A DNA stretch of 64,000 nt, from NCBI GenBank assembly GCA_031213475.1, contig JARUPZ010000023.1, positions 7,458,157 to 7,522,156 of the forward strand, written 5' to 3'. The stretch is from Nereocystis luetkeana (Eukaryota; Sar; Phaeophyceae; Laminariales; Laminariaceae). The first letter of the stretch is position 1, and each line of letters begins with the position of its first letter. The translations under genes were made by a program, and so were the position numbers. Below the pieces are notes generated by a model, which worked only from the letters and a program-made list of their open reading frames with translations, had not been told where the DNA came from and did not search any database. Below, in pieces: positions 42,816 through 57,100 of the stretch.

Positions 42816-43862
42816 GTTCGACAGAGCATGGTCGGGGATTGGTCGGGCTTAGAAAAGCGGCCTAAACGCAGGAACGATACGTTCGCAAAGACGTCGGCCA
42901 GAATCAATAACAACATGTGCATTTATTTTGGGGTAGGAGCGAAAAAAAGCAGCAGCGATACAAAACACTACCAGGTATACTGCGGAGGCCAGGTGCATTT
43001 TGGGGAGGAGTGAAAATTTGCAGCAGCGAATCGAGAGCTACACACTGCAAACAAAAAAGGTCGGTAGAGTACCATTGACCAGTCATCGGGCCTCAATCAT
43101 TGACTCGCGAATACCAGTCATTTTGAAGTACCGAGTCCAAGAGTACGTCGAAGTACTGAGAGGACAGAGTCCTTGTGTGAGGGGCTGAAATGACTGAGTC
43201 CTCGCGAGTCTCATGGGTACTTAGATTCGAAATATCGAACCAAAAAAACATAAGATATTCCAGTCAAATCGCGCAGATTGCGATGGCTTCGACGTGCCGT
43301 GAACACACCCCAACCAAATGAGATGCCGCCCTAACGTCCAAGATGACAAAGGGCTTACAAGGAGAACTTTCGCCGATTATAGTTACGTACATGCACCCTG
43401 TAAACAACACTCTGTAGACAAAACAGATAATGTAAATAAAGCTGCGCAGAAGTCGAAGGCCTCGACGCGCCGTGCAACAGCCTGCGCCAAAGAAACAACC
43501 GCAGGCACGACCTAAACGGTGGCGGATAGCAGTGGAGGTTGGCTGTCGTCCTTCGTGGGTCATTATCGTCGTAATGTAGATTTCGATAAAGTGCATAGAA
43601 AGTACGTACTCGTGCTCTAGTCTAATACAGTTCTTAGTCTATAATTGTACGACAGCAAGTAGTAGGTTGTAGGATTGGGGGAAAAGATCGCCGTAATGTG
43701 TGTACACTAGGTATCGAGAAAGGACGAAGAAGGTACGTACTCGTACCGTAGTCGAATGTACAGTAGTCTATTAATAGTACAGCAGTACGTGCGTTGGTCT
43801 TCCTTGGCCTTTCATGTAGTTTTTTTCTTCTGGTGCATTTTTGACTTTTTTCATTGAAGTAA
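42816..43862. other. No gene seen
   Basis: Holds a TACCAGGTA site (42,970) and a loose direct repeat of AGTACGTACTCGT...CTAGTCTAATACAG / GGTACGTACTCGTACCGTAGTCGAATGTACAG (43,600 and 43,731). No coding evidence. Confidence 0.35.
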
Positions 43863-44945
43863 GTGGAAGCTTCCACGACTTTCATGGAAGCTTCCACCAG
43901 TTCCATGGAAGCTTCCACCAGTTCCATGGAAGCTTCCACCAGTTCCATGGAAGCTTCCACCACTTCCATGAAAGCTTCCACCAGTTCCATGGAAGCTTCC
44001 AAAAAAGTTGGAAGCTTCCATGGAAGTGGTGGAAGCTTCCATGGAAGTGGTGGAAGCTTCAGTGACTTCCATGGAAGCTTCTACCACTTCAGTGGAAGCT
44101 TCCACTTCCATGAAAGCTGGAAGCTTCCATGAACGTTTGTCGTGGAAGCTTCCGTGAAAGTGTCATGAAAGTGGCAGTGGAATTTTCCATGGGAGCTTCC
44201 GAGGAACACAATTTACTTCCATTGGCTTCTGCGCACTTCCATCAATTTTAGAGTACTTCCACGACATTTCAGGCTGTTCCTGGAAGCTTCCACTGCTTCC
44301 ATGGAAGCTTCCATGCAAGCTGCTTCCGCGGACGTACACGGGTGCTTCCATGGAAATTTCCACTACCACTTTTACGGCACTTCTTCCACATGTTCCACTA
44401 TTAACTTCCATGGAAGCTTCCACCACTTCCATTTGGGGTTCCAACACTTCCATATTAACTTCCACAACCTCCATGGAAGCTTCCACCACTTCCATGGATT
44501 AGATCCAATGATGGGAGAGGTGGAAAGCTTCATTTTTCGATGGGATTGGAATCTTCCGCGGATGCTTCTTATGGAAGCTTCGGTGGGAGCTTCTTCGGTG
44601 GGAACTTCCAGCAGCGCTTCCCCGGAAGCTTGCAAAGAGATGCGTTCACTTCCACGGGCTTCCATGACCCGCCCTTGCGTTCCACTTTATTCCAACTACG
44701 TCCACTTACTCCCGAAAAATGTGACGTATTTATACTCCTTCCGATGGTTTCCGCAAGCTTCCGCGTACATTTTCCAAATGTTCGTGTACTTCTTCTGTCT
44801 TCTACGACAAAAGAGAAACAGATTGATATCTTCGACGGGACCTAGCAAACGTGAGTTTTCCCCGAAAAGAAACATATTGGGGGCTTCCACGGAAGGGAAA
44901 AGCAGCGGGAACTTGCTTTTCAGCACCGGAAGCCTCCAATGCATT
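43863..44945. repeat. GGAAGCTTCC palindromic minisatellite, two head-to-head arrays
   Basis: 43,863-44,000 is a 21-bp array (TTCCATGGAAGCTTCCACCAG). From about 44,008 the unit flips to its inverse (GGAAGCTTCCATGGAAGTGGT). The junction is GAAGCTTCCAAAAAAGTTGGAAGCTTCC. Each unit contains nested palindromes (GGAAGCTTCC and TTCCATGGAA). The motif thins out and degrades towards 44,945. Frames such as MEASTSS repeats are open only because the period is seven codons. Confidence 0.85.
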
Positions 44946-47900
44946 TGATTCCACTACTGGTTTATATGCATTCCAGAAGTATATGTACGTAATTTTTACG
45001 TACTGTATCTCAGATGCATACTACGATAGAAGAATCACGTTCTGACCATTTTCTCTTTTAACTTGCGGTCTTTCTAAACACCAACTCAATAGCGATACTC
45101 TCGCACCCGCTGACACCCGCGACGGCGCCGGGCTCGCTTGCGGTGTCGTGCTCTGAGTACACTCACGCACACGAAACGAAAGAATATTTCTTCATAAACG
45201 TAAGCTACGCTTGACTATTCGTCTGAATACGAGTACGAGAAAGTGCTTGTATTTAAGAGCGCGGTTTCGCTCCTAGAAACCTGTAGTATTCTGACTCGAT
45301 GTCCTGGATCATTTGATGTAAGTATTGGATTTTTGGATGAGGCCTCCTGCGCGGCAGGAGTCCTCGTCCGGTATTTCGCCCCGCGCTGAGTGGGCTGCCG
45401 TGTACCTGGTATGCGCTATGGAGTCACCCCACGGTAGAGGTTGGACGAGTTGGGTCAAAGGTTTCTAACCAATTGAGTTCCTCAAGTGAGGAACTACCAG
45501 TTAGGATGAAAAAATTACGCGTATCTTCGTTTTAGCACTATTATAGAGCATACACGTGCCGGTCAGGTGGCACGAACAAATATCTCCCAGGTTTTGTATC
45601 GGGTGATATATTGAGCTCCTAATGTGAGGGGCTCAGGAACTTCTCGTGCACCCCTACAGTGGGATGGCTCTATGACCAGAGGGGGGGGGATCTGTCCCCG
45701 CGTATCTCTATCCCGTGGTTGTGTTTGCACCATATAACGCCACCCCTCCCCAAACATGCGGTGTATACTCAACCATTTGGGTGGTGAGGGCGACATGGAG
45801 AGGTGCGAGAGCATTTATTATGGATGGATATTGGGAGACGAAGGCGAAAAGGCTTAGAGGGACGGGGGCGATCATCGACAAGGCGTATGATAGCGGGGGT
45901 CCGAAACTTAGGGTCGACAGCTTGGAGGGACACCAACCCAAGAAGAGAAAGAAGGTGACAATGGCGGCGCCTTCAGTGTGGACTTGAGCTACGCTCGTAC
46001 CGGCTGGAGAAGGCTGAGCACGACCTATGACGACTCATGTGAGCGAGCGTTCAGGCCTAGGAAGGACGGTCGACAAGCAGGAGAACTTGACTTCGATGAA
46101 GGTCGCATATTGACTCTTCCAGACATCGCACATGACCACCCCGCCACCCCCAACTGTAGGATCAGAAAAAGTGTATGAACTACATTTCTTCGGGACTCTT
46201 CCTCGATTTTGAATCGTCGAGGTAGTACCGCACTGAAGGCATCCTACCGATGAATTTCATCGTGGAGATGAGGGCAAAGGTGGTTATTCCAAGGTCGGTG
46301 GTTTTCGGCTGATTGGCGTCCGGACTGCCTTCGATACCCCCAGCCCGTACCCCTAAGAAACGGTCGAAAGCGCCCAGTTACCATCTATATAGCTCGCAAG
46401 CGTCAACCCAGGACCATCCCTTGATGCGGCGTGCTACAGCAGCATCGCACCCTGATCACACCCGAGGTCTAACAGGCGAGCAGTACTCGAAAGCGACCCC
46501 CGATAAGGACAGAGCGTCGCCACCCGTTGCTTGAATGGGTCGTCCTCGTGACCGCGGCGCGTGGAGATCCACTTCCAAGTGTTTCCTCTTGCTCGCAAAA
46601 AAACTCGCTACAGTATTCATACTCGTCGCTTTAAGTTACTAGCATCGACGACAGTAATTTGCAGACAAATATCTCAGAGAACTACGTATTGGCACTTAGG
46701 AATAAAAAGAGAAGACCGTAAGGACACCCATGATACGAAGCCAAATTATTCAAAGCGACCACCATGGTCGGACATACGAGTTAGGGGGTGTATGGATAAG
46801 AAAGTCAGAAACGAAACGACAGCGTTGTACTGCTACCAAGATAATCTATCATCCAGCGAAACAACGAAAAACACACGGTATCATTTTCAACGATCTTGCT
46901 CAAACTTCTTCCGGGATTCTTCATGATCCAGGACGCACCAAAAATCAACGGTGCCTGTGTGTGTGGGCATCTCAATGAAATTCGCACCAGGTAGGCACTT
47001 TCTTAGCTCTGGAAGCCTAGTCTAGAATTCTAATCCTATCGAATTCACAACATGCACAAACCCTCGATGCACTCCAAGCGTTGGTGAGGCTACCAAGGGC
47101 AACGACGCCCATGGCTATCTTGCCGCTTTCCCATGGCTATCTTGCCGCTATCCTCTCTACCCTCTCCGCAAATTTCAAGCCCTCGGTAGCTGTCCTCATG
47201 ATCACCCTGCAACTGTTTCAGCGTCCCCTTGGTCTTGGCTTTGACCTCGCCTTCGCCGCGAAACGGCGGAATCCAATCCCTCGGTTCGCGTCAAGGGGGT
47301 AGAAGAAAGGGATGACACCTGCACAAACAAATTGAGACATAAAAATTGAGGCAGGTTTTAGTCACCGGGTGAACCGTCGTTTGCAGTCGTGGGTGCTCTA
47401 CCCCATCTTCACAATGCGCAGCCGCATCGATTGATCGGTTCAATGCAGCTGCTAAGGGGTGACGCGCCACGGTTGCAAGCGGTAAATCTGAAGCTTGCCA
47501 TCGGACAGCGGTAGCGACGGGGATAGGTTCTATTTTGTGCGAGTAAGGCTATGCAACGACCCCGACTTGAGAGAAACTACTGTGGTCTCGACCTCAACGC
47601 CGGCGAGGGGGTGACGTGGGCGGGGGCCTCTGCTCTGCTGCCGGTGCAAGGGGTCGGGACGTTGACGGAGGCGTTGTTGGCGGGACCGTTTACATCAATA
47701 TCGGTCGATACACCTCTCACGGCCGCCGCCCTTTTTACCACCACCGACAACAAGACTGACGCCACTAACAAACCAGGCGTACTACGTACGAAGAACTTGT
47801 TTGATTCACGGTCTCTACTACCCCTTCCGGTGATCCCGCGGCGGACGATGCGAGCAAAAGTCCGTGGTCACGAGTACTTTGCCAACATGGCCACCACGGA

Positions 47901-47975
47901 CGTAAATGGCTACCGGAGACAAAGGAGAAACGCTACGAACAGCAGCTTGTGCCGTTGTCAAACTATCGTCCGCGT
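44946..47975. other. Intergenic stretch between GNAT and VPS13-like genes, no gene seen
   Basis: 45,320-45,375 shares a block with 31,237. 47,110-47,152 is a 21-bp direct duplication (CCCATGGCTATCTTGCCGCTT). A 90-codon frame at 45,715-45,987 ends with GHQPKKRKKVTM, a basic run like a nuclear localisation signal, but matches no family I know. The 3' end of the minus-strand VPS13 transcript should lie near the right end of this stretch; no poly(A) signal stands out. Confidence 0.4.
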
Positions 47976-48124
47976 CTAGGGGTCGAAATCATGCTTGCAT
48001 ATGGTACAATATGCTGCGCACGGTACCTGCTCGAGCAGAACCTTGCGAATCTGCTGCGCCTGCGACCGATCCGCGCACAGAACCGTTCGCCGTTCGAACC
48101 GCAACGCTGCCAGAGCTTGGCTTC
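47976..48124 (-). CDS. VPS13: VPS13-like last exon
   Basis: CTCCCACAG|GAAGCC. Codes ALAALRFERRTVLCADRSQA and QQIRKVLLEQV, the final R-x-i-x-C...a-x-x-l helix of the PH-like domain. It reads on for about 16 residues to TAG at 47,976. A possible donor at 48,027 (GAGCAG|GTACCG) would allow a further exon, but family proteins usually end near here. Confidence 0.8.
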
Positions 48125-51100
48125 CTGTGGGAGACAGAAGAGGCAACAAGCGGACCAGATGTACTTCGTATACTTGGTGTATTTGTTATGCGAAGGCCGG
48201 ATCGCGCGCTAGAGCTCTGCAGCCTGCAGGACACACCCTTTTCCGTGGACCTTGTGTGCGGTTTGACTACAGCTAGCGCCCACCCAAAGGCTTGAGGGAT
48301 CAGAACACAACCACGTTCTTAATACAAGGGCAGCCTACAGTAGTTGTCCAGTGCAAAGGAGGACGACGTGACATTTCGAAGCTCAACTAGATAAACAACC
48401 CTCGAAGCAAGGGCGCCGCGCGCCTGATGAAACAGGGAAGTTGCTACGTTTAGCGGCCACCTGCTAGCCTCAGTGGATGGCCGACTCTTAAAGCGAAGCA
48501 TGAACTGCCCCAAGGCTGTCAGGGCGAACCAAACTCAAAGCAAGTGCAACACAGAACACGATCGGCAACTCCTCAACCCCCCACTGGTTGCCACCGCACG
48601 CTACACGCCGACCGCTTCTTACCCGCGCGGCCGTCGCCTTTTCTCTCCACACACGGATCGGGGAAGTGATAAACCGACAGCGACGCTCCAGAACCACCAC
48701 CAGCGCCACGCGCGTCTTTGGCTCTTTCCTCAAACGCTTGCCGCTCATCGGAGTCGCTCGTTGAGCCACCGGTGGAGCTTTTACCACCCTCGTTTCCAGC
48801 GCCCTCCTCCGCTTCAACCAAAACCACAAGGTCGAACTCTACTTCCCACTCCACCACGCCGTAAGTGTGCCTTCTTGGCGTGGCGACGTTGGCGTTGACC
48901 CCTGCCGCGTCGCCGTGGAGCATCAGCACGCGGCGACCCGTCACCAGAACGATCATGTCCTGCGCCCGGAGATATAAAAAAACAACGGCAGGCGTGAAAC
49001 ATGCTGTGTATACGTATCATAGTGAAGTGGCAAGTGTTGCGCTTGCCATGATACAGTAGCCATGTATTCCGGGCCGACAACAGAGGCGAGAAAAGAAAAA
49101 CAGCGTACCAATCAGGTTCCCACGGACGTGGTGAAATTCGCGGAAAAAGCAAATAATACAAGATCGTCCTCTTGTATGTGAGCGCTCTATTCGCTGCTGA
49201 TGCCGGAATCTGCGCGAGAGCAGTCAAAATCCCCACACGATATATTGTGAAACTCAATCCCAAGCGCGTCGCAACCATGTTGCCACGTTTGATCACCCAA
49301 GTGGCACGAGGAGCTCTTGCAGCGGCGACACAGACTCTTAACCCGACTGAAAATTACAGACATCAAGATGTCTCACCTTCACCGCGACGTGCCACACGTA
49401 ACCGTCAGAGCGGTACCTTCCCATGAATACACGTGAGAGCAGTTCCTCGCCGATGTTCTCCTCGCGCGAGTAGGCTGACAGGGCCTGCGTCGACGGCAGC
49501 GCAGTTTCGCCATCGTGTTTGGGGAATGGCAGGAAGGCGTTGTGGCGATCCGCGCGCGTTATGTCAGGTCGCACATTAAAAATGAGGTGACAATAAGTTG
49601 TGGCATAAAACACAAAACGCCGCATCAACACGTCGCAAGCGCGGAAGTACCGGTGCTGCGGTGCTCACAGGAATACCGCTTTTCTACGCTATTCGTACAA
49701 CTTCCTAGCTTGCGGGGTGGTGGAACCACGAAAACGTTGCGTTTGTGTGAATGGCACTTGGAAGAACGAACCGAGTTCCGCGTGCTACAGCATGCCGGCA
49801 GGAACACCGAACCGCCGGCATGTCGCTCATATCTTACGATACAAATTAGCAAACTGCGTTTTAGAGGTTCGAAATAACCCTTCAGAAAAAAGACCCGATT
49901 TTTTGCGTCGTGCACATACGGCTCAACGAAAACGAAACTAAACGTACCCAGGAATTAACCAAATACCTATCCTATCCTTGAGAGGCGAGAAGCAGAGGCG
50001 GGGAAAGGGCGAAGTGGCAAGAAAACGATTGAAGGCACGCTAGTTAACACAGATGCAAGATCTCACCTGTTCGCGGGATCGGAAGAACCTCGGTGGTCTG
50101 GTCCTCAGCATGCGAAGCTTCTGCTCGCTGTCCAGTCGAGGATCAAGATGCCCCGATATTACCTGGCACAGCTACTCGCCCGGTAGACCCGGGCGCCGTG
50201 CCGAAAACGGAGCAAAGGAAAACGACATCGTGAGATGGTGACTTGATACAAGGACTCCGAAACATAAAGGGTCTTTGAGACAACCAGCAGGCGCACATAT
50301 GGCGAGCAACTGCCGTACCCTCGGGCCTCGACGCGTAAACTTGAAAAAAATGGAAAGGGTATCGAAAACGGTCCCTTCGCTTGTGCCCTCAACTGGTAAA
50401 GTCAACATGAGACATCTGAACGCTAGCTGAACCCCAACACAAGACACAAGCGAAGCACCCGCTCGGCTATTGTGTCATTTTGGCATGAAAGACCCTCTTA
50501 ACAATGTATTTTCGTGGTGTCCGATGTTGATATCATTGATGGCATCACCCCCCGCCGTCCTCCCGTCCACGCCGCAACACTCCACCAAACATGAACCATA
50601 GTGCAGACATACACCCAGCGGGAGGCATGCCATTTCTGTGGGTCGCCGCTGAATTGAAAGCTGACCTGAGAAGTCGACATGAGCGTCCCGTACATGGGTC
50701 TCAAGAGCAGCCCCACCCACCCAGTGAAGAGCCCTGTCGTCATACCCGAGAAACCGCCCGAGCGTAAGCCGATGAAAGGTTCCCTCACCGCTCCGGCGAC
50801 GCCAAGCATGACGCCTGCATGCCGTTCGCACGACCGGGAATGAGGCAAAAAGATGAGTAATAGGTTGGTGAGCATTTCACACGCTGGGAGTCGAGGGGTT
50901 GGAAGGCAGATGCCAAACCCAAACAATATACGTGGTCTAGGGGATTAGCAGAGTGTCGAAAAACAAATAATAAGCTAACAACAGAGCGACGTGTTTGCGG
51001 CATCCACAACACCCGCACGACTGATACGCTCCTGGTGTACGCCGTACAGCATTGGGCCTTACCGTCCAGAGCCCCGTAGGGTCTGACCACGCCCCTCCCG

Positions 51101-54100
51101 CCGCGCACCAGCACATCCACCGCACCGGAGGCGAGAATACCGGAGGACACCGACGACGCGATGCGGTCCGTCGCGTCGGTTACCGAGTAGAGCGTACGGC
51201 GGACGAGACTCGAGGTACCCTGAGACGAGCAAGGCATGTTGGTAGGAGGTGGGTACATACAGGGGTGGAGAAAGCGAAGTAGCGAGGGGGGGGGGGGGGA
51301 GGGAGTTATTCAAAGGGGGAAAGACCTACTGTAGTCAAACCACCTTCACGTGAACCACGGCACAGGCCGGGTAAGGGACAATGATATGCACACGGTTATT
51401 GAAGTAATGTTATCCCTATCAAAGGTCACTAATTCGTGTTTTGCGGCAATAACATAATAAAACCCGCAGCAGGTATACCCCCCTAGGGGTATGTGACCGG
51501 GAAGCGAGGCAATAACGACGTATGCCTACAGTACCGTACGCTATGCAGGGGAGGGGTAAGGGCAAAACACTTGCAGCCCGTTGCCCAGTTTGTCAAACGT
51601 GACTGCCGGAAAAAGGTCTTCTGGTCCACCACGTCACTGACCTTGTACACTCCCACGACGAAACCGAGCGGACTCCGGCTGAGCCCCACCACTGGCTCGT
51701 AGAAGAAGTCCTGAACATAGAGACAAGCACAGGTGGACGGGCATAGCTGCTCATGGCACTTGTAGCTGTAGTCAGTTTTCGCTGCAAACACAAACCGCAT
51801 GATTATAGAACGATCGCCAAAATTAATTAAAAAACGTGCGCAAATACTCCAAAACCATCGCATGCTTGCCCTTCCACCTTAAAAAAACCCACCTTGACCC
51901 CTGCGCTGATGTTCGAAAACAACCCAAGGGGGCTGCCGAGCAGCTTCGAGCTTCCCAGCACACGCAACCCTTGACGCAGAGCCTGCAGAGGGTTTGAAAA
52001 CAAACAATAGAATCAAAAGAGATGGAGGTCCTAAGCGACTGATACCACGTGCAGTGCTAAGCGCGGCAACCCGGGTCATCGAATGGCGGGGTGGGGGGAA
52101 AGGAAGTCCAACTATCTCCACGAACGCCTCAAACCTTGCCTGCAAAACAAGCTGAGGGAGTTCGTTGGCTTCGGTGGGGGCGCGTTTATCGCGTGCAGCA
52201 AAATCGCTCCCCGCAACTTGCGCTTCGCCCCACGATACATAACACAGACAGGCTCCAGGTTCTAAACAAACAACAGCCGAAAATTATAAAGCAAAAATTC
52301 AACTTCAAGTTTTCCGCAACATGTAGGCCTTATCCGTCTGAAGCGAAAGAGGCGAAGGCACCAATCGCCACCTCAAAACGTGTCCCTGGCGTGCGCTGCA
52401 ACAGTCGTACCTTCAAGGGCACGCACACACCTGCCCCCTGTAGTGCAACACGAGCTTCTGCAGCAGCTCCTCCGGACTGGTGAAGGCATGCGATATCACA
52501 AGGGAGTTCAGCCAAAGAGGGGCGTTTTCGATCTCGCTCATGGTCGTCCCCATCGCCCGCAGCACTGCCAACGCAACGGCAGCGCTCCTCCCCCCGTCGG
52601 CTCTTCCGCCATCCGCCGACAGCGCAGATGACGCGCTTTCCTCCGGCGGAAGCAAATGTTCCAGCAATCCGTCAGAGCTGGTCGTGCAGGGGGACGACGA
52701 TTCAACACAGTGCTGTCAGATGCAGCCACGCAGCGCGTTGTGTCTTCATGTGCAGAGAGCGGCCGACCACACCGAACCACGGCGAGAATAGGCAATCGAG
52801 TCATGAGCAGCTGCAAACCACGACGTACCTACTAGTTCTGGTGAGCAAACGAGTTCGAATTTCTGCTAAAGAAAGATGACGGCTGCACCTCGTCCGGGTT
52901 CGCGGTGATCTGGAGGAAGTGCGAGGGCGGGGGTTACATCATCACGAATCGGTGTAGCCCCCTACTAGAGGCGGCGCCGACGCGCAATCGAAGACATTAT
53001 TTCATGTACCAAAAGGCGGAAGAGGGACTACCCGATCCCTAATGAGCAACGCACGACTCGTCGTCTACCGCAGTCAAGATGAGCAGACACGCCGGGATCT
53101 CCACTCGCACTTTCTTCTTGATGTGAAGAACGGTGAGTAAAATGCAGATCTACACGGAACGGCGAGGCCATTCTTCCCGCCGGTCCATCTCCATCCTTTC
53201 CGAGATGGCAACAATTAGCATAATGGTTAAGGGTACCTGCTGCTGGTTAAGGACACGTGAAGACGGATGTGACTGACAGCCAGCTCCTCCACGTAGAGTT
53301 TGTTCAGTGGCGCGCTGTCCGTCCCACCCGCCGACACAGCCTCGCCATCCCGCTTATGGATGGTTTGGCATTGATCAAAGTATGGGGGTTTGTATAGAAA
53401 AGGACACAGACCGCGGGGAGGGGGGGGGGGGGGCGGGGGGGGGGGGGGGGGGGGCACGCGCGTGGTGTTAATGTACGTGGAAGCTCCAAAACTCGGGCCG
53501 AAAATAGTTGTGCAGCGTAACATTCGACGGGTGGACACGGTTATATGCACGGCGGTGCGCAGAATGGCTCATCCGGCCTCGGCATCAATCTCCTCACCTC
53601 GGGGGGGCGGGGGATGCCCAGGAAATCCGATAGAGTCGCGCCCGCGGCTGTTGGGTGTGTGTTGGTAAAGTCTGAACTCGAAAAAGCCGTTCCAGGTGGT
53701 AGGGGAGGCTCGACCTAGAGTATGGGCCCGATCAGGGCGGGAAGGAGGCAAGGACTGCAGATTGGCGGTAGTCGAAGCACGGAGAGCAAATACTCTGACG
53801 CAGAGGGGTGACGCAGCCCACTGCGTCTCATAGCGCAGGGTGAGCATTTTTGCATGGTACTGGGAGGTTTGGAGGACGGGGCGCGAGAGAAAAAGCAAAA
53901 GGGGAAAACGCAAGATACCTTCGAGCACCGGTTCACAAGCCTCTGTGCGGCGGTTACCCTACGTGTCAACGCACCCACTCACCTCCATCAAGTCCATGAC
54001 CCTAGTCGATACTTCCAGCAAGGCATCAACCAGGGCCATATCGATGTTGACGTCTAGGGGCGCCAGACGCACAGAGGCTAAACGGACGAAGTTGACCCAA

Positions 54101-57100
54101 GTGTACCCAAGGTCGCGATGCAGAATCACCTCGAAGCACGTCTACAGTCCGAGCCAGGAACCCAGCACAACGTAGCATGAAGCGACACGAGAAGAGGTGG
54201 GATGAAGCAAACGCGTAGAGCAGGGTGGGTGGGCCGTTGGTGGATATGATAAAACGTGAATCGCGGGTGGCTGAGAGCGTACAAAATGAAAAAAAGAAAC
54301 CATCAAACCGGTTCAGGGAATAGACAGGCACATATACGTACAGTAGTTCACACACCTGATCGCTCTCCACCCCCGCAAGGCTCGAGCCGACGCCTCGCCG
54401 CAGAGGAAGCGAACGGAACGACGGGTCTGCAGAACGATTGACAGCCGCGTGCCGCGGCGGCAGAGCCTCCGAGATGGGGTAGAGGAGGGCTGGGTATGGA
54501 GTGACCACCAGCTGATTGTCGACCTGGTGTTCGAAAACAATGATCGACGGGAAAAAAATACGCGTAGGGAAGTGTTAACGGGCTGAAGAGGGAAATAACG
54601 ATAACGCACCCGTGAATGGTTGAGAGGAAACAAGAATGACCTTTAATGTATATTCTGCTTCTAGAGCCATGGACACGATCAGGGTAGGCGGACGCGTAAC
54701 TGGGTCTTAGTAGGCATAGCGCAAGGTGGCAAAACCCGAGTACGAAGCTGTGCGAAACGGGAACGTCGTTCGGATAGGCGTAACAATATTACCATCTACA
54801 CCCATTTCGGGCGTTCGTCGACAGTAGCGACTCGAATTACACCACGATCGCCTATCGCGTGCGCTGATTTTTTCCGAGAGTTTAACGTCAATCCAAACTT
54901 GATGCTGAGTTAGATACTGGGGCGTGGCGGTGGGCACGCGCGCGACCTAACTTTGCAACGGATCCGACACCGACGAAACAAAAGGCAGCACGGCACTGGC
55001 CAATGCATCGGCTGCGGGTCAGACGGTGTAGAAGGATGGGACGATAGGGGTACCCCTCCTCCCTCCTTCTTGTAAAAATAAAAGTTATCGAGGTTTTCGC
55101 AACCAGCAACATAACCCTCCCCCATATCCTCCAAAGAAGAGGCCTACCGTACGTTGCAGGTAAATGTATCACCTGCAGCTTGCTGACGTTCACACGCACA
55201 CGCTCTCCCTGCGCAGCGGCACGAGACAAAAGAGAATCCCGGAATACAGCAGACATGGATTGTTCGGCGATTCGTCTCAGGTCTGCAGCGTAACAGAACA
55301 GCACTCAAAACCCAAACCCTCATCTCGTAAATTCAACCGGAACAAGGGCCAACGGATATGCACCGCTCCCGAAACCTGGTTAATACGTACCTGGTAATTA
55401 TCTATCCGCGAACGAAAAACGAAACGGTTGCGCACAGAAAAACATACAGGAGATATGGGGCCTGCAACGAGTGGTATTAGAATTTACATAATAAAACATC
55501 ATACACGTCAAATTGAGTTTCCTGCATACAACCACAACTAAGAATTGAGGGTAAGGGGAAGGCACCTCCACAAAGACAAGAGCTTTGCGGCGAAAGAAGA
55601 AACGCACGCAGAGCGCAGCGATTTAAGCGCTTGCTAAAGCGCTTCCTCGGCGCTGGAGCAACGATACCCGCAGTATCCCGCGCTCGGTCGGTCAGTAGAG
55701 CAACCAATCACATAATATCAATGGATATCAAAGCCTTCATGCGAGGCAAAACGGTCCGCGCCACCCAACACAGAGATAAGGCCCAAACACAGAAGGAACC
55801 GGAAAAGCCCCTCCCCACCCTACGTGGCTGTCCCTTTTGTCACTTCTTGATCCCCCCGGTTGGCTCCTGTGCTCTAGCTACAGGGGAAAACCTTTGCAAT
55901 GTACGCGGTGTGGATAATTTCATCGTCCCTGAATATCGTAACCACCTGCTCTTCACGAAGGTAATCGAGCGAGATTCCCCCCACGGTCAGGTACAGCAGC
56001 TCCCTCGGGGAAGCGTCGATCACAGATATGCCCACTCCCGCGATGCGCACGGTGGCTTCCAGCGACACGCCGGACGATACCTCGATCGGCGGCCGCGACG
56101 AAACGCTAGCTAGGCCCTGCGGAAGGGTGGGGCGAAGGGTTATGCGGGCTAGAATGATCAGAACCACTACGAGCTAAGGGCGAGAATTTTGTACAGTACA
56201 ACGCACGTGAATTTCATCTGCGGTGCACGCGCTCCTCAGCCAGGTAGCCTATACCCGCGCAAGCTTAGGGCCAGAGCCTGCGAACGATCCGTTGACATAC
56301 CACGCACGCGACTACACGACGAGGCGGTGACGGCACCGGCGGCGAAGGGCGATCTTCGAGGGTCGTAGGCATGCCCAGCAAACAGACACCACGCCTCGCC
56401 GCTACTGTTGCCGCTGCTGCCGCAAGTACAGATAAGGGAACCCGAACACACAGCTACACACGCAAAAAATGGTCTCCATGTACACACGTTAGCTTGCCGT
56501 CAACAAGAAAAAACGTACCAAACGGGTGTTGCCGTTGGAAGAGCTCCTGCGCCCTTGCAATGACGCCGACGCCGACCGAGCGTCCGTGAAGCGGATCACG
56601 CGGGTGGGCCCGTCCACCATCATATCTGCCGGACGACGTCGAAACGAAGACGACGAACCCGGTAAGACAGGTAGGGGTAGACCACTTCACACCATCGGCG
56701 CCCACAATACATCCCACCTCTCGAGAATCTGGGCGATTGCTTGGCCAAACGAGTAAGCGCTAGAGAGGCCGTCGAAACCGAATAGAGGTGCCTCTTGGAT
56801 CACTATCTAGCGCAGGAAGCACAACGACGCACATTGGGCAAGGGGCCGAGCCAACACATTTTCCGCAATCGCAGGTCACGAGCAAGCGAAAGAGGTCCGC
56901 AGCAGCCTTGTGCCGCTGTGTGCACCCCTGCGTGACTGCATGGGTGTTGTCACGTTCCCCTATCCCCCTCAGCCCTGCGAGCACACCTTTCCCCACAAAG
57001 CCCCACCTATTCGTACGTTCCCCACCACCGTTGACGGCCTCATGAGGTCCAAGCCGTACACGCCGACGAACACGCCCGAAACGTCCTCCCCGCTACGGCC

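Noticed and set aside
43841-44132. Open frames reading MEASTSS/GSFHGSG repeats on both strands as a repeat protein
   Set aside because: The 21-bp period keeps all frames open. There is no start context or flanking exon signal, and both strands are equally open.
45715-45987. 90-residue frame ending in a basic PKKRKK run as a nuclear protein
   Set aside because: A single basic run is weak evidence. No family, exon partner or conserved context.
55392-55440. RIDNYQ on the minus strand as part of the VPS13 QvDNQ motif
   Set aside because: The true VDNQL sits at 54,523 and joins the 36-nt exon in phase, so this is a coincidence.
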